A stretch of DNA of 64,000 nt from Rhizobium sp. CCGE531. GTDB taxonomy: Bacteria > Pseudomonadota > Alphaproteobacteria > Rhizobiales > Rhizobiaceae. The stretch is taken from contig NZ_CP032684.1 of NCBI RefSeq assembly GCF_003627795.1, positions 3,718,001-3,782,000 on the forward strand, in the 5' to 3' direction. Shown piece by piece: positions 16,138-28,111 of the stretch; position 1 is the first letter of the stretch; each line of letters starts with the position of its first letter. The notes beneath the pieces are model-generated. The model had not been told where the DNA came from. It did not search any database and saw nothing but the letters and a program-made list of their open reading frames with translations. The translations under genes and the position numbers were made by a program.

Positions 16138-16787
16138 CGCTCGATCATGTAGCCGACGCCGCGGATCGACTTGATGAAATCGGTGCCGAGCTTCTTGCGC
16201 AGATTGTAGATCGTCACTTCGATCGTGTTGCTCTCGACGGTATTTTCGGCGTCGTAAAGCGCGTATTCGATATCGTTCTTCGTCACGTAGCGGCCGCTGC
16301 GCTCCATCAGGAGCTTCAGCAGATGGAATTCCTTGGCCGTGGTATGCACTTGAACACTGCCCTTGCGGGCGACCATGGCCGACGGATCGACCTCCACCTC
16401 GCCGCAGCGGATGACGCTTTCGGTCCGCCCATCGCGCCGGCGGATCAACGCGCGCAGGCGCGCCAGCAGCTCATCGAGATCGAAGGGCTTGACCAGATAG
16501 TCGTCGGCGCCCTCGTCGAGACCCTCGACCTTCTGCCGTACGGAATCCATCGCCGTCAGCAGCAGCACAGGCACGGAATTCCCGCGCTGCCGGATGCGCC
16601 GCAACACTTCCATGCCGCTCAGCTGCGGCAGATTGATATCGAGGACGATCGCCGCGAAATGCGAATTCTCCGCCGCCTCTAGGCCGGATTCGCCATCACG
16701 CATCCAGTCGACGCCATAGGCATGCTTTTCCAAGGCCTTCTTGAGCGATGATCCGAGGATATTGTCGTCTTCAACAAGTAGAACCCG
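16134..16787 (-). CDS. OmpR/PhoB-family response regulator
   Basis: About 217 residues from GTG 16787 (MRVLLVEDDNILG), preceded by GAGG at suitable distance; the frame also allows a GTG at 16802. The receiver domain has the acidic pair EDD, the phospho-acceptor in AIVLDINLPQLSG and the conserved lysine in DYLVKPFDLDELL. The winged-helix output domain ends KKLGTDFIKSIRGVGYMIE. It pairs with the kinase at 14761-16137 (4-bp overlap). It probably regulates the downstream operon through the 11-bp repeats at 14704-14740. It resembles the TctD/QseB/PmrA class of regulators. Confidence 0.9.
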   Translation of the reverse strand, partial: RVLLVEDDNILGSSLKKALEKHAYGVDWMRDGESGLEAAENSHFAAIVLDINLPQLSGMEVLRRIRQRGNSVPVLLLTAMDSVRQKVEGLDEGADDYLVKPFDLDELLARLRALIRRRDGRTESVIRCGEVEVDPSAMVARKGSVQVHTTAKEFHLLKLLMERSGRYVTKNDIEYALYDAENTVESNTIEVTIYNLRKKLGTDFIKSIRGVGYMIER

Positions 16788-16961
16788 CACGACCAACCTC
16801 ACTTAGCCGAATTTCATAGCCGATGTGAGCCGCAATTGAAGCGGCCATGTGGCAAAGCTATGACGGATCATTTCCATCTGGCAAGAGCCGCGAGAAAAGC
16901 TCGCCGCCTGTCGGGTATGGTGCTCCCAAGCCGAAAGGACGAAACCACCCGGCCGGCAACA

Positions 16962-17819
16962 TCAAAGCCGCGCATCGATCAGGCATTCGGCAAGATGCAC
17001 TTTGGCCGGATTTCGATCGGGCGACTGCAATATCCCGATCTCGCGATAGAAGGTTTCCTCGGCGAGGGACACCATGCGCACCGGCGCGGCGGGAGGCGGG
17101 CCGCCCTCGACGATCGGCAGGAGCGCCACCCCGAGCCCACATGCGACCAGAGCCGACATCCCGGCTATGTCGTCGATCTCGATCGCCTCGTTGGGATCGA
17201 TCGACTGGGCCTGCAGAAACCGGTCGACTTGCCGACCTCCGAAGGAGCCGCGGTCATAACGGATGAACGGCTGTTCTCTCAACAATGTCCGCCAATCGTC
17301 ACCCTCCAGCCATTCGGGAACCGCCAGTGCATAGGGCTCACGTAGCAGGGGTTGCCATGCGAGGTTCTTCGGCAGGCCAAAAGGAGGCTCGATGAGAACA
17401 GCCAGATCCAGCTCGCCGGCATCGATCAAATCGAGCAGATGAAGGGAAACGCCGGGAATGATACGAACGCGGGTGTTCGAAAACCGGTGCCGAAACGGCA
17501 CGAGCGCACGCGCAAGGATCGCCGACTGAACCGAGGCGATGGCGCCAATACGGAGCTGGCCGCTGGATGCGTCATCGGCCGGATCGGCGAGATGGTCGAA
17601 CATTGCGATGATGGTCTTGGCGCGTTCGAGCGTTCTCAAGCCGGCAGCGTTCAACATCGCGGAACGGCCTGTCCGCTCGAACAGCGTCACGCCGAGCCTT
17701 TCTTCAAGCCGCTTCATCTGGCCACTGACCGCCGCCTGAGTGAGCCCGATCCTCTCTCCCGCGGCGGCAAATGTCCCAAAACGCGCGACCGCGACCAAGG
17801 TTTTAAGTTCCGGAATCAT
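16962..17819 (-). CDS. LysR-family transcriptional regulator
   Basis: The 285-residue protein has the LysR N-terminal helix-turn-helix (ALVAVARFGTFAAAGERIGLTQAAVSGQ, in pieces; residues about 7-35) and a periplasmic-binding-like effector domain in the rest. It diverges from the VOC-family gene at 17925 with about 105 bp between start codons. That is the usual arrangement for a LysR protein controlling its neighbour, so it probably activates that gene and represses itself. The inducer is unknown. Confidence 0.88.
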   Translation of the reverse strand: MIPELKTLVAVARFGTFAAAGERIGLTQAAVSGQMKRLEERLGVTLFERTGRSAMLNAAGLRTLERAKTIIAMFDHLADPADDASSGQLRIGAIASVQSAILARALVPFRHRFSNTRVRIIPGVSLHLLDLIDAGELDLAVLIEPPFGLPKNLAWQPLLREPYALAVPEWLEGDDWRTLLREQPFIRYDRGSFGGRQVDRFLQAQSIDPNEAIEIDDIAGMSALVACGLGVALLPIVEGGPPPAAPVRMVSLAEETFYREIGILQSPDRNPAKVHLAECLIDARL

Positions 17820-17860
17820 GATTCATAATTTTCTCTATATCTCAGCCTCACAATATACAG

Positions 17861-17876
17861 TTTTTCATAGGAAAAA
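17861..17876. promoter_or_regulatory. Inverted repeat in the LysR/VOC divergent promoter
   Basis: TTTTTC-ATAG-GAAAAA lies between the divergent LysR and VOC genes. Its A/T-rich dyad form and position fit a LysR-type operator (T-N11-A-like), but by eye this is only a candidate. Confidence 0.35.
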
Positions 17877-17924
17877 ATGTATCTTATCCATGACTGCATC
17901 GAGTTCGCACCTCAGGAGACGACC

Positions 17925-18353
17925 ATGAGCGCAGCACCACTCCACCCGTTTCATCTCGCATTCCCCGTCAACGACCTTGCCGCGGCGCGTACTTTCTACG
18001 GCGGCCTTCTTGGCTGCCCCGAGGGCCGAAGCTCGCCGGACTGGATCGATTTCAATTTCTACGGCCATCAGATCGTCGCCCATCTGGCGCCGGGCGAAAC
18101 CGGCGAGGTCGCCGCGAATGCCGTCGATGGCCATGGCGTCCCCGTCCGCCATTTCGGCGTGGTTCTATCGATGGACGAATGGGAGGCAGCGGCCGAGAAA
18201 CTGACCAAGGCCAACATCGATTTCGTCATCAAGCCCTATATCCGCTTCCGCGGCGAGCCCGGAGAGCAGGCGACCATGTTCTTCAAGGATCCCAGCGGCA
18301 ACGCCATCGAGATGAAGGCCTTCGCCGACATCAACAGCTTGTTTGCCAAGTAG
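17925..18353 (+). CDS. VOC family (glyoxalase/dioxygenase-like) protein
   Basis: A 142-residue protein of the vicinal oxygen chelate superfamily. It begins [24 protein letters not shown] (in pieces), the standard first beta-alpha-beta module with a metal-binding histidine. A second module ends [18 protein letters not shown], with the glutamate metal ligand. I use ATG 17925, which has AGGAG eight bases upstream, rather than the ATG at 17877. The family includes fosfomycin resistance, glyoxalase I and extradiol dioxygenase enzymes; which one applies here cannot be told. It is probably controlled by the divergent LysR gene. Confidence 0.82.
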   Translation: MSAAPLHPFHLAFPVNDLAAARTFYGGLLGCPEGRSSPDWIDFNFYGHQIVAHLAPGETGEVAANAVDGHGVPVRHFGVVLSMDEWEAAAEKLTKANIDFVIKPYIRFRGEPGEQATMFFKDPSGNAIEMKAFADINSLFAK

Positions 18354-18367
18354 CGCCGAGCGCTGGC

Positions 18368-18410
18368 GATATGGGCATCCGTGGCCTTGGCACTGCGCGA
18401 TGCTCATATC
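18368..18410. terminator. Imperfect 12-bp inverted repeat between convergent genes
   Basis: GATATGGGCATC pairs with GATGCTCATATC (11 of 12), with about 19 bases between. It lies 15 bp after the VOC stop and 14 bp before the end of the convergent MocR gene. It may terminate both transcripts, though no clear T-run follows. Confidence 0.4.
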
Positions 18411-18423
18411 CCTTATCAATTCC

Positions 18424-19875
18424 CTAGACCGTGGTCGAACCAATGGCATCGACGGCCCGATCACGCGTCCTCAGCTTGCCCATGGCCGCCTCCAGCACAG
18501 CGAAGATCCGTGCATCGGTCGCCTGCGCCACATTGAAGCGCATGAAACGGCCCGCGGTGTCGGACACGCTGAAGGCATTGCCGGGCGCAAGGATGATGCC
18601 TTCGGCAAGGCAGGCGCGGGCGACATCGGCCGCGTCCAGCCCTTCGGGCAGCCGGCACCAGAGGAACATGCCCGCCTGTGGCTTGAGCCAGGGAACGATG
18701 CCGATGGCCTCAAGACGCGCCGCCACCTCGACCATGGTCTTTGCAAGCCGGACGCGCAGTGCTTCGATATGCTTGCGATAACTGCCGTCCTTCAATGCCA
18801 GGTAAACGAGCTCGGCCGACAATTGCCCGCAGCTGAAGCTGCTGGCGACCTTCAGATCGACGAGACCGTCGATCCAGTCCGGCTTGGTGGCGATAAAGCC
18901 GCAGCGCGCGGAGGCCGAGAGCGTTTTCGAAAAACTGCCGATATGGATCACCCGGTCGAGCCCGTCATAGGCGGCGAGGCGCGGCGCCGGAACATTCTCG
19001 AAATCGGCGAAGATATCATCCTCGATGATGATCAGCCCGAAAGCATCCGCCAGCTTCAGTAGCCGGTGCGCCATCACGGGCGAAAGCGCGGCACCCGTCG
19101 GGTTATGAATGGCCGAATTGGTGATGTAGAGCCGTGGCTTATGGCGTTCGAGAGCCTGACCGAACAGCTCGATATCCGGCCCCGTGGGCGTAAATGGCAC
19201 CGAGACGACATTGGCGCGATGGGCTCGCAGCAGCGCATGGAAATTGAAATAGCAGGGGTCGTCCACCAGCACGGTATCTCCGGGCTCGAGCAGAAAGCGG
19301 CAAAGGAGGTCGATCGCCTGCGTGCCGGACTCCGTCAGCATGATCTGGTCCGGAGGCGCATTGATGCCATGTTCACCGAGGCGCCTGGCAAGCAGCTGCC
19401 GCAGCGGCGGCAGGCCGAGCGGTGTCCCGTAATTGGCGAGTGCCCCGATATCGCCGCGCGACAGCGTCCGCATCGCGCGGCGCAAGGCCGCCTGCGGCAG
19501 CCAGGACGGCGGAAGCCAGCCGCAGCCCGGCTTCAAAGCATCATCGCCGACCTCGAGCGATTGCCGCGAGATCCATAGCGGATCGACATTGCGGTCCGAT
19601 CTTGCTCCAGTCTCGGTGAGCGACAGCGGCGGCAATGGCCCGCAGACGTAAAATCCCGAGCCTGGGCGCGAACGGATCGTGCCCTCGGCGGCGAGCCGCT
19701 CATAGGCCTCGACCACGGTGGAAACCGAAACATGCATCGTCTTGGCGAAACCACGCACGGACGGAAGCCGCGCACCCGGCGCCAGGCTGCGGCTGGCGAT
19801 CCGCTCGGAAATCGCCGCCATCACCCCTTCGATCCGCGTACTGCCGCTTGCGCTCGCCACCGAAAGATTGTCCAT
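18424..19875 (-). CDS. MocR-type regulator (GntR HTH fused to class I aminotransferase domain)
   Basis: About 483 residues from ATG 19875 (MDNLSVASASGSTRIEG). The N-terminal winged HTH spans about residues 15-80 (PSVRGFAKTMHVSVSTVVEAYERL, in pieces). The fold-type I aminotransferase domain follows, with the PLP lysine in HIGSFSKTLSASARCGF near residue 313. MocR proteins sense PLP-linked amines or amino acids and usually regulate a divergent gene, here the EamA transporter. An alternative ATG at 19896 lacks a ribosome site. It is probably a regulator rather than an active aminotransferase. Confidence 0.87.
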   Translation of the reverse strand: MDNLSVASASGSTRIEGVMAAISERIASRSLAPGARLPSVRGFAKTMHVSVSTVVEAYERLAAEGTIRSRPGSGFYVCGPLPPLSLTETGARSDRNVDPLWISRQSLEVGDDALKPGCGWLPPSWLPQAALRRAMRTLSRGDIGALANYGTPLGLPPLRQLLARRLGEHGINAPPDQIMLTESGTQAIDLLCRFLLEPGDTVLVDDPCYFNFHALLRAHRANVVSVPFTPTGPDIELFGQALERHKPRLYITNSAIHNPTGAALSPVMAHRLLKLADAFGLIIIEDDIFADFENVPAPRLAAYDGLDRVIHIGSFSKTLSASARCGFIATKPDWIDGLVDLKVASSFSCGQLSAELVYLALKDGSYRKHIEALRVRLAKTMVEVAARLEAIGIVPWLKPQAGMFLWCRLPEGLDAADVARACLAEGIILAPGNAFSVSDTAGRFMRFNVAQATDARIFAVLEAAMGKLRTRDRAVDAIGSTTV

Positions 19876-19897
19876 CCGTACCACGCCTTCAACCATA

Positions 19898-19920
19898 ACA
19901 GTTCGCACGAATTGTACTGT
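19898..19920. promoter_or_regulatory. Inverted ACAGT/ACTGT pair in the MocR/EamA promoter region
   Basis: ACAGT (19898-19902) and ACTGT (19916-19920) form a short dyad between the divergent MocR and EamA genes, a plausible MocR operator. The evidence is short matches only. Confidence 0.25.
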
Positions 19921-19984
19921 ACCGTCTCTGGCTTGACCAGGCAAATGCGCCGATACCCCCCGAACATCAAGAAGGAGCATGCGC

Positions 19985-20848
19985 ATGGACAAGACGACGA
20001 CGGGATGGGTCTACGGTTTGACGGGGGTGGTGATCTTCAGCGGCTCGCTGCCGGCAACGCGGGTGGCCGTCATGGATTTCGATCCGCTGTTCCTGACCGT
20101 CGCCCGCGCCGTGATCGCCGGTCTGCTCGGCCTCTGCCTCCTGCTCGCCTTTCGTGAGAAGCGCCCGGCTCGCGGCGACATCACCGCGCTCGTCATCGTC
20201 GCTCTCGGCTGCGTGGTCGGCTTTCCTCTGCTGACCGCACTGGCGCTGAAGCACGTCACCTCGGCTCATTCGATCGTCTTCATCGGCCTGCTGCCGCTTG
20301 CAACGGCCATCTTCGGCGTGCTGCGCGGCGGCGAGCGGCCACGGCCCGCCTTCTGGATATTCTCCGCGCTCGGCAGCGCGCTCGTCAGCGGCTATGCCCT
20401 GGCGCAGGGCGTATCGGCCTCGCCGGTCGGCGATCTCTTGATGCTGGCTGCCGTTCTCGTCTGCGGCCTTGGCTATGCCGAAGGCGCGGTGCTGTCGCGC
20501 CGGCTCGGCGGCTGGCAGGTCATCTGCTGGGCGCTGGTCCTGTCCCTGCCTGTTACCATCGCGCTCTGCGTCATGACCATGCCGCACAGCATCGACGGCA
20601 TCGGCCGCCCGGCCTGGCTCGGCCTCACCTATGTCTCGCTCTTCAGCATGCTGATCGGCTTCGTCTTCTGGTATCGCGGGCTGGCGCAGGGCGGCATCGC
20701 GGCCGTCGGCCAACTGCAATTCCTGCAGCCCTTCTTCGGCTTCGCGCTTGCGGCAGCACTCCTCAAGGAAAGCGTCAGCTGGTCCATGCTCGTCGTCACG
20801 ATCGCCGTCGTCGGCTGCGTCGCCGGCGCCCGAAAATTCGCGCGCTGA
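19985..20848 (+). CDS. EamA/DMT-family transporter
   Basis: A 287-residue protein with about ten hydrophobic helices in two EamA repeats (GLTGVVIFSGSLPATRVAV at the start; GLTYVSLFSMLIGFVFWYRG in the second half). Such proteins export metabolites, often amino acids or amines. ATG 19985 lies nine bases after AAGGAG and is preferred to the ATG at 19979, which is too close. It is divergent from the MocR regulator, a common pairing in which the regulator senses the substrate and induces its exporter. The substrate is unknown. Confidence 0.85.
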   Translation: MDKTTTGWVYGLTGVVIFSGSLPATRVAVMDFDPLFLTVARAVIAGLLGLCLLLAFREKRPARGDITALVIVALGCVVGFPLLTALALKHVTSAHSIVFIGLLPLATAIFGVLRGGERPRPAFWIFSALGSALVSGYALAQGVSASPVGDLLMLAAVLVCGLGYAEGAVLSRRLGGWQVICWALVLSLPVTIALCVMTMPHSIDGIGRPAWLGLTYVSLFSMLIGFVFWYRGLAQGGIAAVGQLQFLQPFFGFALAAALLKESVSWSMLVVTIAVVGCVAGARKFAR

Positions 20849-20875
20849 GCCATAAAGCCGACTGAAAGCCTCCAC

Positions 20876-20924
20876 TTGACCTTCTAAACCAATCGGTCTA
20901 TTAAAATCTGATCGGTTTAGAAGG
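20876..20924 (+). promoter_or_regulatory. Sigma-70 promoter overlapped by a TetR-type operator
   Basis: The promoter is TTGACC (20876-20881), 17-bp spacer, TATTAA (20899-20904). Overlapping it, CCTTCTAAACC (20880-20890) and GGTTTAGAAGG (20914-20924) form perfect 11-bp arms. The first arm also begins the near-palindrome TAAACCAATCGGTCTA, resembling known TetR-family operators. Binding would block RNA polymerase directly. Confidence 0.7.
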
Positions 20925-20932
20925 AGATCATC

Positions 20933-21397
20933 ATGCCGACCCCTCTCGTCCCGCCTTTCACCCGCGAAACCGCCATCGCCAAGGTCCGCATGGCCGAGGA
21001 CGGCTGGAACAGCCGCGATCCGGAGCGTGTCTCCAAGGTCTATACGGAAGACAGCCAATGGCGGAACCGCGCCGAATTTCCGCGCGGCCGCAAGGAGATC
21101 GTCGAATTCCTGACGCGTAAATGGGCAAGGGAACTGGACTATCGGCTGATCAAGGAACTCTGGGCCTTCGACGGCAATCGCATTGCCGTGCGCTTCGCCT
21201 ATGAATGGCGCGACGACAGCGGCCATTGGTTCCGTTCCTACGGCAACGAGAACTGGGAGTTCGATGCCGACGGCCTGATGCAACGCCGTTTCGCCTCGAT
21301 CAACGACATGCCGATCAGGCAAGAAGACCGGAAATTCCATTGGCCGCTCGGCCGCCGGCCGGACGACCATCCGGGCCTCTCCGAACTTGGCCTTTGA
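20933..21397 (+). CDS. DUF1348/NTF2-like protein
   Basis: The 154-residue protein is rich in aromatic residues and has the SnoaL/NTF2-like DUF1348 pattern: [28 protein letters not shown] (in pieces, residues about 60-90) and [11 protein letters not shown] near 100. NTF2-like folds form a cone-shaped pocket and can be enzymes or binding proteins; the role of DUF1348 is unknown. It has a strong ribosome site (AAGGAG, 6-nt spacing). It lies between a TetR-controlled promoter and the TetR gene itself (5-bp gap), so it is the likely target of that regulator. It may detoxify a compound that the regulator senses. Confidence 0.82.
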   Translation: MPTPLVPPFTRETAIAKVRMAEDGWNSRDPERVSKVYTEDSQWRNRAEFPRGRKEIVEFLTRKWARELDYRLIKELWAFDGNRIAVRFAYEWRDDSGHWFRSYGNENWEFDADGLMQRRFASINDMPIRQEDRKFHWPLGRRPDDHPGLSELGL

Positions 21398-21402
21398 GTG
21401 AG

Positions 21403-21966
21403 ATGGTGCGCACCGTCTTCGAAAAACCCGATGCCATTGCCCTTGTCGCTGAGGTCTTTCGCGAACTCGGCTACGAGGGAGCGTCGATGAGCGAGATCAC
21501 CGCCCGCACGAAGCTGTCGAAAGGCAGCCTCTATCACTTCTTCCCCGGCGGCAAGGAAGAGATGGCGGCCGAGATCATGGCCCATATCGATGCCTGGTTC
21601 GTCACGGAAATGTTCGAGCCGCTCGAGGAGGGGGAACCGCGCGCGGCCATAGCCCGCATGTGGAAGACGACGGATAGCTATTTCCGTTCCGGCCGCCGCG
21701 TCTGCCTGATCGGCGCCTTTGCGCTGGACGAAACGCGCGATCGCTTCTCGGCCGCCATCCGCGGCTATTTCCATCGCTGGATCGAGGCACTCGCCGGCGC
21801 TTTGCTCAAGGCGGGACTGTCGGGCGCGAAGGCAAAAGCCCTTGCGGAAGAAGCCGTCGTCGGCATTCAGGGCGCATTGACGCTTGCCAGGGCACTTGGC
21901 GATGAGACGATTTTCGGCCGATCCCTTGCGCGGCTGAAGCAAAGGCTGGAAACTGCGCTCGATTAG
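21403..21966 (+). CDS. TetR/AcrR-family regulator
   Basis: About 187 residues from ATG 21403 (MVRTVFEKPDAIAL). The N-terminal helix-turn-helix contains LGYEGASMSEITARTKLSKGSLYHFFPGGK (in pieces, residues about 19-48), a strong TetR signature. The C-terminal ligand domain resembles the LmrA/YxaF-type TetR_C subfamily. The gene starts 5 bp after the DUF1348 gene and should be co-transcribed from the promoter at 20876, so it represses its own operon. The operator matches the TAGACCGATCGGTCTA-like sites bound by relatives. Confidence 0.87.
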   Translation: MVRTVFEKPDAIALVAEVFRELGYEGASMSEITARTKLSKGSLYHFFPGGKEEMAAEIMAHIDAWFVTEMFEPLEEGEPRAAIARMWKTTDSYFRSGRRVCLIGAFALDETRDRFSAAIRGYFHRWIEALAGALLKAGLSGAKAKALAEEAVVGIQGALTLARALGDETIFGRSLARLKQRLETALD

Positions 21967-22217
21967 CACCACCCGGCTGGTACGAATCATTGACAGCGTG
22001 GCGGTACCAGTCGGGACGGATGATTCGCTCGCTCCGACGGCAGAAGACCGCCGAAACCAGCATCCCTTACGACGGGAATGAGGATGACCGGTACAACAAG
22101 GCCTTGATCTTAAGCAATCCTCCATAAATGTATGGCATTATTAACCATGTTTGATTTGCAACTATCCAGGCTCCTATGCTCAGCAGGGAACGGGAGCGCC
22201 GAGGAGACGGATAGAAG
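21967..22217. other. Intergenic region before the glucoamylase-like gene
   Basis: About 250 bp with no gene recognised. It includes the ribosome site GAGGAG ahead of 22218 and an A/T-rich patch near 22120-22150 that could hold a promoter. Confidence 0.3.
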
Positions 22218-23534
22218 ATGCTGCAACAGGTACACGACACCGACGACGCGCTGATCGATCAACTGCAACGTTCGGCATTCGACTATTTCATGCTCTACAC
22301 CAATCCGGAAAACGGACTGGTGGCGGACACCTCCATCAAGACGAGCCATTGCAGCATTGCCGCGGTCGGCTTTGCGCTGTCGAGCTACCCCGTCGCCGTC
22401 GAGCGTGGATGGATCAGCCGCGCCGACGCAGCCACTCGGGTGCTCGCCGCACTCGATTTCTTCGCCAACAGCCAGCAGGGCACCGAGCGCGGCGCCACTG
22501 GCTATCGCGGTTTCTACTATCACTTCCTCTACATGGAGACCGGCAAGCGCGCCTGGAACAGCGAGCTTTCGACCATCGATACGGGCCTGCTGCTGCTCGG
22601 CGTCCTGACGACTGCCGCCTATTTCAATGGTTCCAGCCAGGCCGAACGCGATATTCGCAAGCAGGCGAAATTCCTCTACGAACGTTGCGACTGGCATTGG
22701 GCGCTGAACAAGGGCCAGACCATCAGCATGGGCTGGAAGCCGGCGAGTGGCTTCCTGCGCTGGCGCTATCAGGGCTATGACGAGGCGGTCTTCCTCTATG
22801 TGCTTGCGCTCGCCTCGCCCACGCATGCGGTCCCCTCTTCGAGCTACGACGCCTTTGCCTCGACTTACACATGGATGATGTTCAAGGACGCGCCATTTCT
22901 CTATGCGGGGCCGCTGTTCATCCACCTTTTCTCGCATGCCTGGATCGATTTCCGCGGCATCCGCGACGAGCATGTCGCAGACAAGGATACCGACTACTTC
23001 CGCAACACACAGACGGCAATCGCCGTGCAGCGCGATTATACCGAGCGCAATCCCGGCCATTTCACCGGTTATACCAAGGACATATGGGGCCTTTCCGCCT
23101 GCGACGGCCCGAACCCCACAGGCACCAAGCACAGCCTTCGCTATGCCCCGAAGGTCTTCGGCTATGCCGCCCGCGGCGCTCCGCTCGGCCCCGATGACGG
23201 CACCATCGCCCCCTGGGGGCCGCTGTCCTGCCTGGCTTTCGACCGCCGAGCCGCGCTCGACGGCACGAGGGCGCTATTGTCAACCTATCCCAATCTGCTG
23301 CTCGACGGCCGTTTCCCCGGCGGCTTCAATCCGAGCGTCACGGGCACCGGCCCGGAAGGCTGGATGGACGACCGCTCGGTCGCCATCGACCAGGGCCTGC
23401 TGGTCATGATGATCGAAAACGCCCGCACGGGCATGATCTGGGACCTGATGCGCCAATCTCCGATTCTCCGCAGCGGCCTGGAACGCGCCGGCTTCACCGG
23501 CGGCTGGCTGGACGAGAAGCCGGCTATCGCCTGA
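22218..23534 (+). CDS. Glucoamylase-like domain protein (COG5368 type)
   Basis: The 438-residue protein starts with LIDQLQRSAFDYFMLYTNPENGLVADTS (in pieces), typical of the glycoamylase-like family (PF10091). Later blocks include GYRGFYYHFLYMETGKRAW, STIDTGLLLLGVL, the acidic GYDEAVFLYVLALASPTH and DIWGLSACDGP near residue 295, which together suggest an (alpha/alpha)6 toroid. There is no signal peptide, so it would act in the cytoplasm. Relatives are linked to cyclic beta-glucan synthase (the same domain occurs there). In vitro activity is not established for this branch. It is monocistronic, with an IS4-type element inserted about 80 bp downstream. Confidence 0.8.
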   Translation: MLQQVHDTDDALIDQLQRSAFDYFMLYTNPENGLVADTSIKTSHCSIAAVGFALSSYPVAVERGWISRADAATRVLAALDFFANSQQGTERGATGYRGFYYHFLYMETGKRAWNSELSTIDTGLLLLGVLTTAAYFNGSSQAERDIRKQAKFLYERCDWHWALNKGQTISMGWKPASGFLRWRYQGYDEAVFLYVLALASPTHAVPSSSYDAFASTYTWMMFKDAPFLYAGPLFIHLFSHAWIDFRGIRDEHVADKDTDYFRNTQTAIAVQRDYTERNPGHFTGYTKDIWGLSACDGPNPTGTKHSLRYAPKVFGYAARGAPLGPDDGTIAPWGPLSCLAFDRRAALDGTRALLSTYPNLLLDGRFPGGFNPSVTGTGPEGWMDDRSVAIDQGLLVMMIENARTGMIWDLMRQSPILRSGLERAGFTGGWLDEKPAIA

Positions 23535-23614
23535 TCTTTGCGCGGTAACCCCTTCTCCCCGCAAGCGGCCGGGGAATCGCACACGAAATGAGGTCGTTGC
23601 CGCGTCCCCCTTCT

Positions 23615-25053
23615 CCCCTCGGGGCTATGGCATTCACACATTTGGAATTGCGTATGGAATGAGGTTCTGATTCTGTTGCTGCCGGCAGGAGAATTGAGCG
23701 ATGGATGATTTGAGCTTGGGACGGTTTGGCGACCGTCGGCTGGAAAAAGGGGGGCGTTCTTGCTGGAGCGCCTGGTTTCGACGGCAGGCCAGGGAATGCG
23801 GGTGCGCAAGCTCGGCGGCAATCGGGCCGGAGAGATCCGCTTGAGCCGGTTCTTGCGCAATGGAGCGGTCGATCCGCAGGCGATGATCGATGAGGCGGCC
23901 TTGCGCACGGCTAGCCGCTGCGCGGATCGGCATATCCTGGCCATTCAGGATACGACGGTGGTCCGCTCCGACGGCGGTGGCGGTCTTTATCTGCATGCGA
24001 TGATCGGGGTCGACGCCGACGATGGCGCGATCGTCGGGGCAATCCACGGGCAGTTTCTAAGCCGCGACCAGGGCGAGCGCGGCACGCAGCGCGCGCGTCC
24101 GATCGAGGAGAAGGAGAGCTATCGCTGGCTGGAGGGCGCCGATCGTGCGGCGAAGGTTTGCGCCGCTGCACGCCACATCACCATCATTGCCGACCGTGAA
24201 AGCGATATCTACGAGGCCTTCGCCCGCCGACCCGTCAATGTCGACCTCGTCATCCGGGTTGCGAGGGACCGCAGCCTCGGCAAGGACCAGCCGTCGCTGC
24301 TTTGTCTGGCGGATGCCTTGCCGGTTGCGGTCAACCTAGCCTTTAGCCTGCCGGCCAAGCCGGGCCGCAAGGAGCGCGACACGCAACTGGCGATCCGCTT
24401 CAGCGCGGTGACATTGCTGCCCCCGAAGAACGGCATCTACAGGAAGACCCCGGATGGCGTACGTCTTTATCTGGTGGATGTGCGCGAGACCGCCGCACCA
24501 CCGGGCGAGACGCCGATCCATTGGCGGCTGCTGACAAGCTATGCCGTGTCGGATGCCGACGAGGCGGCGGCGGTCATCGCCCTTTATCGCCGTCGCTGGG
24601 CGATCGAGCAATTGTTCCGCACCCTGAAGACGCAGGGCTTTGATATCGAAGGCCTGCGCATCGAGGACGAGGGCGCGCTGAGCAATTTGGTGATGGCTGC
24701 CTTCGTCGCGGCCGTGATCGTGCAGCAACTGGTCCATGCCCGCGACGGCGCTCCGCCCGGCGCCACCTTGCGCCCCATCGAAGACGCCTTCGAGCCAAGC
24801 GACCAGCCGCTGCTGGAAGCCTTCTGCGCCAAGCTGGAGGGCAAGACCGCCAAACAGAAGAACCCCCATCCCAGAGGGTCGCTGGCCTATGCCGCCTGGG
24901 TCTGCGCCCGCCTCGGCGGATGGACCGGCTACTACGGAAAGCCAGGACCGATCGTCATGCTCGACGGATGGCAACAGTTCCAGGCCGCCAAGCGCGGCGT
25001 AGCACTCCTCCTCTCCGCCGCCGACAATGTGTGAATCCAATAGCCCCGAGGGG
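23615..25053 (+). mobile_element. IS4-type insertion sequence, copy 1
   Basis: Near-terminal inverted repeats are GGGGCTATGGCATTCACACAT (23621-23641, given once) and its counterpart near 25024-25047, which reads GGGGCTATTGGATTCACACAT on the other strand. The inner unit 23625-25043 is flanked by CCCCTCGGGG on the left and CCCCGAGGGG on the right, which are reverse complements. The site is part of the palindromic repeat CCTTCTCCCC-NN-GGGGAGAAGG found elsewhere in the window (26283). It differs from copy 2 by one base noticed in the left end (23662). The right flank has been interrupted by the IS110 element. Confidence 0.85.
23701..25034 (+). CDS. IS4-type transposase, needs -1 frameshift (copy 1)
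   Basis: The DDE transposase is intact from about 23754 (LLERLVSTAGQG...). Motifs are LAIQDTTVVRSD (first D), IIADRESDIYEAF (second D) and the IS4 YREK signature YRRRWAIEQLFRTLK. The family-type N-terminus MDDLSLGRFGDRRLEK is encoded from ATG 23701 in a different frame. Joining the two needs a -1 shift within AAAAAGGGGGG (23744-23754), giving ...EKGGAFLLERL. Because both copies carry the same arrangement, this may be programmed frameshifting on the G6 run rather than a mutation. Without the shift the upstream frame would read on through unrelated sequence. Confidence 0.75.
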
Positions 25054-25055
25054 AG

Positions 25056-28013
<2,958 letters not shown>

Positions 28014-28066
28014 CTTGTTTCCTCTTCCCGTAATGCTGGTTCGATTGTCGTTCTATCTATTTTCTC

Positions 28067-28110
28067 GCAATTCCGGACGGAAAACCGCTGCGCACTTTTC
28101 CTGGAATTGC
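28067..28110. repeat. RIME-like palindromic repeat core, inverted copy
   Basis: GCAATTCCGGACGGAAAACC ... TTTTCCTGGAATTGC, the reverse complement of the core at 4660. It fills the gap between amaA and amaB and touches the amaA stop. Confidence 0.7.
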
Positions 28111-28111
28111 T

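Noticed and set aside
18424..19875. MocR gene with pdxST-type vitamin B6 target
   Set aside because: No pyridoxal synthesis gene is nearby; the divergent gene is an EamA transporter, so PdxR identity is not supported.
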